Part shown: piece by piece, positions 56,361-64,000 of the stretch
How the letters are laid out: every line of letters starts with the position of its first letter
Numbering within the stretch: position 1 is the first letter of the stretch
NCBI GenBank assembly: GCA_038503035.1
Contig: JAVSML010024021.1
Location: 732,739-796,738, forward strand
Length of the DNA: 64,000 nucleotides
DNA from: Crocodylus rhombifer
Lineage: Eukaryota > Chordata > Crocodylia > Crocodylidae
Reading direction: 5' to 3'
Position numbers and translations under genes: made by a program
The notes under the pieces: generated by a model
Databases searched by the model: none
The model's input: only the letters and a program-made list of their open reading frames with translations
What the model was told of the DNA's origin: nothing

Positions 56361-56638
56361 CCAGCAGGGATCCTGGTTTCTGATTTTTTAAAAATCCCTA
56401 ATTTTCAGTAAAAAAAAAGTAACCCCAAATCCATGTTTTTCCATGATTAAAATTAAACACCACTATATATATATTTATGCATATATATAGATTAAAATGA
56501 AACACCACAATAGATAGATAGAGTTAGAGAGAGAATGGTGTTTCATTTTAATAATGAAAAAATGTGGATTTGGGGTTCCTTTTTTAACCAAAAATTAGGG
56601 ATTTTTTTTTTTAATCAGAGAAAACCAGGTTCCCTGGT
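56361..56638. mobile_element. Foldback element with microsatellite core
   Basis: Two arms of about 95-100 bp are imperfect inverted copies. The left has TCCTGGTTTCTGATT, AAATCCCTAATTTTC, ACCCCAAATCCATG and ATTAAAATTAAACACCA. The right reverse-complemented has ACCTGGTTTTCTCTGATT, AAATCCCTAATTTTTGG, ACCCCAAATCCACA and ATTAAAATGAAACACCA. The centre is TA-rich with an ATAG/AGAG tetranucleotide run. No TSD is evident. Confidence 0.75.
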
Positions 56639-58050
56639 CACCACTTGGTGCTTATTGGTATTTTTTGGCAACTAAATAGCTTTGAAAATCAGGCATCAAA
56701 TCCCTCTGAACCATGACTTGTTTTCTGCAGTCTACCTTAGCCCATGTGACCGCAGAAACAAACCTGCTTGTCCTGTAATATGATAAGTGTGGCCATTGAG
56801 GTACTGAAAAACTAATAATTTTACAGCCTTAGCGATGTCCTGTGTGATTGAATCCTTCTATCACCTTGAGCCCTCAACTACCTTTAGGACTATTTTAGGT
56901 CTGAGTTCCTTCTTCAGATAACTTTCCAGTTCTCTCAGTTGCTGGCTGCCTATCTTAATCTCTGTCCACAGCAGTTTCATTGGCTCTTACACCCTGCAAT
57001 GACTACCCTGTCTAAGCAACAAACTGAAGTAGCCCCTATCACATTCCACTACCATCGAATGGGAACCAGGCTCACCTCCACTCACTACCAGTAAGTCTGT
57101 CCTAAAACCTAGGCTTAGATCTTCAATATAGATTTTCCCTTCTTTCTCTTGCCCATGCTCTGCAACATGAGGGAAGACATGGGGAGTGAGAAGCAACAGT
57201 TTCTACATATTGGAAATTAAAAAGGGGGAAGTAAGGGAGACCTGACATGAAATGCTGCTTTAGCTGTTTCCATTTGAGAACTTCTTTTTACCCAGAGTTT
57301 CCAGCTCTGCCATAGCTGGTGTGGGAATGACTGTCTCTGGATGCATCTACATGTGCCCTTTAGTGCAGAGTTGACTAATTAGCTCTGCAGTAAAGTATCA
57401 CAGTCTACACATGCTCTAGTATTAGGGCTCAGTTAACTAATTAACTCTGCCATAAGACAGTACTGTAAGGGACAGTAGTATCATACAGTGTAGTCATTAG
57501 GTGAATTCAAATGCATGTGTAAATGGTGACCTCTAGGCAGAGCTGACCCGAGCAGGGTGTAGAGCCCAAGGCAAATCAGTGCATGTGGGGCTCTGCTCCA
57601 GCTCCGATGTGGGCCCCAGACCTAAACAAGTTGCTGCTGTCATCAGCAGTGCTGGGGGCAAGTGGCTGGTTGTGGAGCTGCTGCTCTGCCCAGCTCTGCA
57701 CCACCACTACTCCGCCTGGCTCCATAGGGCCCTGCAAAGCACAGGACCTGAGGCAGTCACCCTGATTCGTCCCCACTAGGGTCAGCCCTGCATCCAGAAG
57801 CAAATTGTGTCTGGTCAGCCAAGCCAGACAGGGCACATCCACACGAGTGCGCACACGCCTCTTGCCCACCCTCAAAACCCTTTGAAGCAGGGCAACAGGC
57901 ACATGCCAGAACAAGAAAATGGATATCTAGGGGTCTAAAAAAATGGATGTTTAAAAAAGTGGACCAGGGCACAGTCCCTGACCATGCCCTGAGGTAACTG
58001 GAGGCTGGGTCCTCCACAGAGATGCTTTAGCTGCCAAAGCATCTCTATGG
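56639..58050. other. Intergenic stretch with a possible MITE
   Basis: At about 57343-57530 GGATGCATCTACATGTGCCC resembles other MITE ends in this window. Two related inner segments, GACTAATTAGCTCTGC and AACTAATTAACTCTGC, follow, but a clear right terminus is lacking. From about 57540 the composition becomes GC-rich with frames lacking known domains. Confidence 0.4.
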
Positions 58051-58149
58051 TTGGCCCTCACCCTGGTGCTGAAACACGCAGCCGGCCAGGTTGTGTGTTC
58101 AGAACCAGGGCTCTGGTGCTGATGAGTAAGGGGTTGGGGGGCTGGGTGA

Positions 58150-58470
58150 AGGGACCATGGGGAGGACCCCCAACAGCCTCACCCAGTCCCCCAGCCCCCC
58201 CCAATCCCCACCAGCCCCCTGAGGGCCCCAACCCCTGCTGGGGCTGGCCCCTCCCCCTGCCAGTCCCCTCAATGCCCCCTCCCCCTGCCAGAGCTGGCCC
58301 CTCCCCCCACCCCTGATGGGGCCATTTCCTCCCCCCCACCAGCCCCCCCAAGGCTTCCAACCCCTGCTGGGCCTGGCTCCTCCCCCCACCAGCCCCCTGA
58401 GGCCCCCCACCGCTGCCAGGGCTCACCCCATCACTCCAAGCCCCCCCCATCCCGGCCTCCCACCCCATAC
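58150..58470. repeat. C-rich degenerate minisatellite
   Basis: Units built from CCCCACCAGCCCCCTGAGGC and CCCCTGCTGGGGCTGGCCCC recur about every 50-65 bp. The proline- and glycine-rich open frames on both strands are consequences of composition. Confidence 0.75.
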
Positions 58471-58734
58471 TTAAAAAAAACCAAACCCCCGGCACTTACC
58501 GGCAGTTGGAATTGCCATCTGGCTGACTGGGGCCTGCTCACACAGGCAGGTTGACAGCCCCAGCATCCCCAGCCTGAGCCCTCCTGCCCCTCTGCTGTCC
58601 TGTGCTGCCCAGGGCGGGGGATCTGCCAGGAGGCCCTGGAGCCCTTCCCACCCTGCTTCTAAGATAAGCAGAGGCTTTTTTTGACCCATTTTTTTCTGTT
58701 TTTTTCTGGGTATTTTTTAAAGTGGTGGTGCCTG

Positions 58735-59090
58735 AGATTGTGGGGGTAGCTATGGGGACCTGGGGGTACAAGTTGGGGGTTGGGGCTGGGTGGGGCAGCC
58801 ATTGGGGAGCTGCAGGAATTGGTGGGGGATGGGGCCAGGTGGGACAACATTTGGGGGGCTGGGGTGGGGCATATGGGCCTTGTAAGGGAGGTGGTAGCCC
58901 CTGTGGGGGCCATGGGGCCATACCCCTTTTCTGGGGGCTGAATCCCCTGTTGGGGGCCCATACTACTTGTGTGGGACAGAATCCCCTGTTGGGGGCCCGT
59001 ACCCCTTGTGAGAGGGTTGAACACACTACTGGGGACCTGAAACCCTTATGTGGAGTGTTGGGGTGGTATACCCCTTGTGTGGGGCCATCG
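58735..59090. repeat. G-rich degenerate minisatellite, ~40-bp units
   Basis: ATCCCCTGTTGGGGGCCC occurs twice, near 58940 and 58980, within a series of about four related units built as CCCCTTGTG-x-GGG-x-TGAAxxCC. Upstream it is GGGG-rich without clear units. The 199-codon minus-strand frame here is repeat-derived, and I do not call it a gene. Confidence 0.75.
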
Positions 59091-59139
59091 CCCTGTAGGA
59101 GTGCAGCAAAACATGTATTTATAAATTCACGAAACATGT

Positions 59140-62100
59140 ATTTAGAGTTCCCTTTATTATTATGATGAGACTTGCTTTAACACTGTAAGATATATCATTA
59201 AAATGTTGTCCAACTGCTCACTGTCTCTTTCTTGCTCTCTCTCTGTATAGTGGATTTTTGTTTTACTTGTGGAGGAACATGGGTTTGGAAGTGTTTTACG
59301 GAGTGACTTTGGGATTTTTTTTATCAGGAATTTTTCAGTTTTCCAATAGGGAACACCAGAATTTCTGCTAGGCAGGCCAGTGGCAGGACCCTGCCTGCTC
59401 AGAGCTGGCACCTTGGACCCATCTTGCTGTGGCTCACCTTCTGGAGAAATGGGTCCAGGAGGACATGCTTTGACAGTTCAAAGCAGGCCACCACACCCAG
59501 AACATCTTCCAGGTGATAGCTACCCAGATGGCCAGGCAGGGGGCACAAATGGCAGTGGTGCTGCACAAAGGCCAGCCCTGCAACCGCAGTCCACTGGCAG
59601 CTGGCCCAGAGGGGCAGATGCCTCTAGTGGCTGTGCAGTCCCCATCTGGGTCTTGCAAGTGCACAGCAGGTCACAACCAGGCAGCAGCCCCCACTGCCAG
59701 ATTGCTGCAGTGGGTAGAGGGTGCAGGGAACTCTTGGGGCTGCTTTAGCAGTCCAGCTGGCACAAGGGATAATGTCCCCAGGTACCAGTTGGCTGAGCCC
59801 CAGAAGCTTCTGAGAGCTAGTAGCCCTGAGCTACTTGCCAGGGCGGCTTTTTATACTGCTGGGGACAGCACAGGTGTTAGCCCTGGGCTCTAGCTCCCCC
59901 TGGCTGCAGATCTGGGAGGAGCCAGGCAGGGTTATTTTGCCCCAAGTGGCACAATTTGCTCCACAACAAAGTGTGTGTCCGAGCACGTGTGCTGAAGCAA
60001 AAAGCCCCCGTTCAAATTTGCACTGCTTCTATTTGAGCTGATGCAAGTGCATGTGCTTGCAAGTATGGATGCGCCCCTGGAGGCTAGACCCCTGGATCCT
60101 GCCAGCACCTCCACCACTTGGTGCTGCCACACAGAACCTGGGGCTGACCTGTGCCTTCTGCTAGCCTGGGGCTGCTCTTCCATGGCCAAATCGTGCTGTC
60201 CCGGGTGCATGTTTAGATGCTGTGCCTGGGAGCAGTGTACTCCAGCTCAAATGGTTCATGGGTTTATTTTGTTGCATTAATTGCATGTGAAGATGCACCC
60301 TCAGTCTCACAGAATTGAACTCAAGGGAAAGCTTTATCAGGGAGGTGACACTGTCAAGATGCCTTTGTCTCCAGCTGTGTTTTGATCTGATGACTCATGA
60401 AGCAAAATAGTGTGTTATTATCTATTATTTGGATCTATTTTATAGTGATTGATTGTCCCATAATTCTGTTTATTGTTACTTTATTGATTAAATTTTATTA
60501 TCCAAGCTAGACCAGAACATTTCTTGGTTTGACCCCGTGTTCAGGTGTCAACTCAGAGGTGAACTAGCTGAAGGAATTAGCTGCCTACGTGGCTCTGATT
60601 ATTGGGCTAAACTGCACTGCTTGTCTTCAAGGTTTGTGGTGTGCCTGTTACAAAGTGGCACTGGTTAGGCATTCTAGTACTCACTTCAGGGATGGTTGCA
60701 AAAGTAGGTGTGAAGACTTCAGGTTTGGGCTCAACTGAGCCAATGGCAAAGCTGGTCCACACTTGAAGGCTTTCGACAAAAAAACAAAACAAAACAGCTA
60801 AAAAACAAACCAACAAAAAGAAATAATTTTCCAATAGCTCCCTGTCACCTCCACTCCTTTTCTATTTTTTTTAAAGCCTGGAGAGAGCTCTTCTTGAAAC
60901 CTGTCATCTGATCATGGGTCAAGAGGCTTATGAAAGAGGGAAGAGGCAACATTTCCTAAATGGGTCCCATAACACTTAGGATTTTGCAGGTTGAAATCTA
61001 CTGACAAAAGGTGCTCAGAAGAGGATGAGGTGAAAAGGCTCTTACTTATCCTATGCTTTTAAGGCTGTTGCTTGTTTCCCAGATCCCCTAATGAGTTGTC
61101 CTGTTGTCTAGCATTCATCAGCAGTTTTTCTTCTTCCCACCCCCACAGCTGTTCCTTCTATCATTTAGCCCCCCACAAAGGCTTTACTTTCCCTTCCAGT
61201 CCATTTACTTATTCTCCACTCCTATCTACTCTCTGCCTTCTCCTTTTCATCACTTTAGTTCTTTCCCTGCTTTATCCCCCCAAATTAATCTATTCTACCC
61301 ATCCCCTCAAATTCCTTTTTCATCTAATTTCTTCTTTTGTAGGTATCCTCTGTGCCGATATTTGACTACTTCCCAGTCATATAACGGTGCAGAAGAGTCA
61401 AACTCTTCCCCTATGTTCAAGACCTGTGGGGAGGCAGCATGCTTTTCCTTCCTAAGAGGAAAATTGTGTATTGATTTCATAGGGATTAAGGTATCTAAAT
61501 AAGAAATGGGCACTGAAATTACTTTTGAGGGTGAGGGTCTGGGTGTTTTCCTTTTGTTTGCAAAATTCTAGTTGCTTTGCCAAAGATGTCTTCCAGTGAT
61601 CTGTCTCTTAGCTTTTTATCCTAGATGCCAATTATTATTTGGCCTCATACTAGAGATGCAGATCTCAAAACAGCAAGATTGATCTAAGGCTGAACAGCCA
61701 ATCAGAAACTTTTCTATATACTCACCTTCTTTTTGTTTTCTGTTTTGTAAAGATGTCAGGGTTTATTTATTGCAGGAATTCAATAATTGTTATGAAAATG
61801 TAACAGGTGTTTCAGGTTAAACAAATGACCTTAGCATTGTAATGGACTAGAGTACATTTAAAAAGTCTTAATAATAGGTACTTAGATTACTACAGATTAT
61901 GCATTTTATGTTAATATTTACTTACATTTCATTAAAAATGTTTTAAATTCTATTTTCATGTGTTGAACCTGCAGCTGATCATACGTGGTTAAAATATTAA
62001 CATTGCAGCTGCTGTAATATCATTCACATGCCAAACAAGTGTGCAGTGTGGGTATTGCATTATTTGTAAGATCTAGTAAGCCCTGGAAAGCGAGCATAAT

Positions 62101-63774
62101 TTAAACATCCTTTTCCCATTATAATATATGCAGTTATGTCTATACCCTGCAATGTGTGCTGTATGATAACTAGTTGCAGTTTTTAATATGAAAAATGTTA
62201 TTTGCCCAAACAACACAATAAAAGCAATAATGCATAAATAAAGCATTTTCTCTTATAAAATTTTCATTATTTTCAGGCATTTGCATAGCTTGAGTCATAG
62301 TGAATGCCAGAGCCCTAGAAAAACAGTTTTACCATTTTTTAGACTTATCTCAAATTGTGCTTCTGATACAGCCTATAGCAAATGTATGTGTATCTATAAC
62401 TGCTAAAGCAAATAGCTGTGACTTTAAGCATACCCCACCACATCTTTGTTATGCATTCAAATGAAAGCATAATCAAGGGAAATATGTTCCTTCCCTCTCC
62501 CTTGTTTGGCTGTTTAGAGCTGCAGTAACAGATATTGCAGTAGGAAATAACTTGGGGTCTGATCCTGTTAGGTGTTGAGTGTTCCTGATTTGCATTGGCT
62601 CCAGGCCCTAACCCAGGATAAAAGCCAAAGTGGCAAAAGTAATGAGGTATGAACACACTAATTAAACTTCACAAGCCAAAGGGGGTTATTTTATAAACAA
62701 CCATTACATCTGACTTTGCTCTGCTTTGTTATGATTGCTTTTTTCAATGCTCCCACTCCTCCCACATACCGCTTTCAAATCACCTTTTTGTTTCACTATT
62801 GTTGATAACACTCTTTGAGGAAAAAAATGTTTGTTCTTGCCCTTTTTATGGGTAATGAAACAATTAACCTGTGCAGCAACAGCCCTCAAACTCATTTAAG
62901 ATGGGATTTTCTTATCAGTTCAAATAATTCACTTCCATGGAGCCTTGATCTTTGTGCCTGATATTTTCAATAAAATGGCAAGTCCATGTGGAAACAGATG
63001 CAGTGAAGCATCCAGTCATGAACTTGACCTTTTTTATTCTGCTGGTTTGATAACATTTCTACAAAATAAGGGATCATTTTTAACTTAGCCAAAGTGACAT
63101 TTTTACTTTTCCATGTACAAGCAGAACTAGAAATGTAATTTCATCAGGCCTTACTTTTCCCATTGAACTGCCTAGACCTTTTCAAATACATTCTTTGGTT
63201 TAATAAAGAAAAGTACACTATTTTTCTTTATTGCAAAGAAATATTACCTTATTTTTACACACATGCTCACATCCCTATATAGGTGCTCATAAAAGATATA
63301 AACATTATCAGGGTACCATTTCACCTCTCTACAGCACAGTAATGACTAAAGAGACAGATTTTATAAATGTTGGGTATCTAGTACTGTACTGATGGTATTA
63401 TGACTTCAAAAATTCAGGGAACTAGAATGTACTCATTTCCTACAGCCATCATTTTTTTAAGCAGTAATCTGGTTTATAACTACAGTGTGCTTTCATAGAA
63501 CCATTGCAGTCATCTAACAACAAAGCAAGCTATGAAATGTTTCCTATGATTGTAAACTGGCTTAAATTGGTTAACCCATTTTTTATGACTTTAGATTTAG
63601 GCACAAGAAAATGTCCTAGGCTTCTGGGCACATGAACTGCTTTATACAAGAGTAAATATATGTATAAAAAAACAACTTCCATACCCAGAACTGTAGCTCA
63701 ACCAACAAACATAATGATAAACTAGTCAAGAATTTTTGCTTTACAAATTCTAATGTGATCAAGACCACCTATCA
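59140..63774. other. Intergenic stretch
   Basis: 59380-60290 is GC-richer. CAAGTATGGATGCGCCCC near 60060 and GTGAAGATGCACCC near 60290 may be right ends of the GATGCAYCC-type MITE family. From about 60300 the sequence is AT-rich and unique-looking with no gene recognised. A pyrimidine-rich tract lies at 61120-61340. Confidence 0.45.
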
Positions 63775-63778
63775 GTGG

Positions 63779-64000
63779 CTACATCTACACAAGGGCTGAC
63801 TGTGCAGTTGTTACCACGCACTCATTTAGTACTTGCTTAACCAAGTACTAGATGACTGCACAGTAACTGGCATTTACTGCGTCATCCTGTTGCTGCATAG
63901 TTATTTTTAGATGCTAATGCTCCACAGCAACAAGCTACTGCACCATAGCATTGCCATCATGGTTCATGCCCAGTGACACTATGGTGCCATAGCAACGAGC
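63779..64000. mobile_element. Partial MITE-like repeat running off the window
   Basis: It begins GGCTACATCTACACAAGG, like the GTCTACACATG-type end at 22367. Inside it, TAGTACTTG and CAAGTACTA (63828-63851) form a perfect short foldback, and ACTGTGCAGT is mirrored by ACTGCACAGT. The right end is beyond the window. Confidence 0.45.

Noticed and set aside
58538..59137. 199-codon minus-strand open frame, Pro/Gly-rich
   Set aside because: It translates the G-rich minisatellite in reverse, with repeated APNRGF-like units from the repeat. Overlapping frames on both strands are equally open, and no domain is recognisable.
61072..61502. Ser/Phe/Pro-rich plus-strand frames
   Set aside because: A pyrimidine-rich tract read in several frames; no domain, signal or splice context.

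Overview
This 64 kb window looks like an intergenic or deep-intronic piece of an amniote nuclear genome, most likely crocodilian. The evidence is several CR1 LINEs (Jockey group), one ending in tandem GAAACTAT-type 8-mers. With them are a Penelope-like element, a Ty3/gypsy remnant, hAT-like elements with 8-bp target-site duplications (TSDs) and palindromic MITE-like repeats. A turtle is the main alternative. I find no convincing host exon, tRNA, rRNA, CRISPR array or bacterial-type operon. Two 10-base N runs are assembly gaps. Every protein remnant I recognise belongs to a transposable element and is broken.

Layout. 1-4.4 kb: an old DNA transposon, then plain AT-rich sequence. 4.4-9.4 kb: a nested repeat cluster. 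A minus-strand CR1 is split by a hAT-like element that itself carries a solo-LTR-like insertion and an 80-bp minisatellite. The same CR1 is split again by a 1.45 kb unidentified insert holding a palindromic MITE. A clean solo LTR with a 5-bp TSD follows. 9.4-14.4 kb: quiet. 14.4-19.1 kb: two plus-strand CR1 copies head to tail, the first starting with a foldback. 20.6-21.6 kb: a CpG-rich, LTR-like block with 113-bp direct repeats 350 bp apart. 22-36.9 kb: mostly unique AT-rich sequence with small repeats. 36.9-39.1 kb: an inverted repeat matching at 155 of 156 positions that encloses a scrambled CR1. 44.4-45.2 kb: MITE-like elements. 46.7-47.8 kb: a minus-strand Ty3/gypsy gag-protease remnant. 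48.9-51.3 kb: a CR1 keeping part of its ORF1 esterase, then the 3' part of a Penelope-like element with a GIY-YIG domain interrupted by a 22-G run. 52.0-53.1 kb: a complete non-autonomous hAT-like element with an 8-bp TSD. 56.4 kb: a foldback. 57.5-59.1 kb: C-rich then G-rich minisatellite DNA. 59.1-64 kb: mostly unique, ending in a partial MITE-like repeat.

There is no cooperating gene system here. What is visible is insertion history: elements nested in elements, 5' truncations, internal deletions and inversions. The most unusual structure is the inverted repeat at 36917-39062, because its arms are far better preserved than the CR1 debris between them. Identifications rest on reading motifs and repeat ends by eye; no database search was possible.
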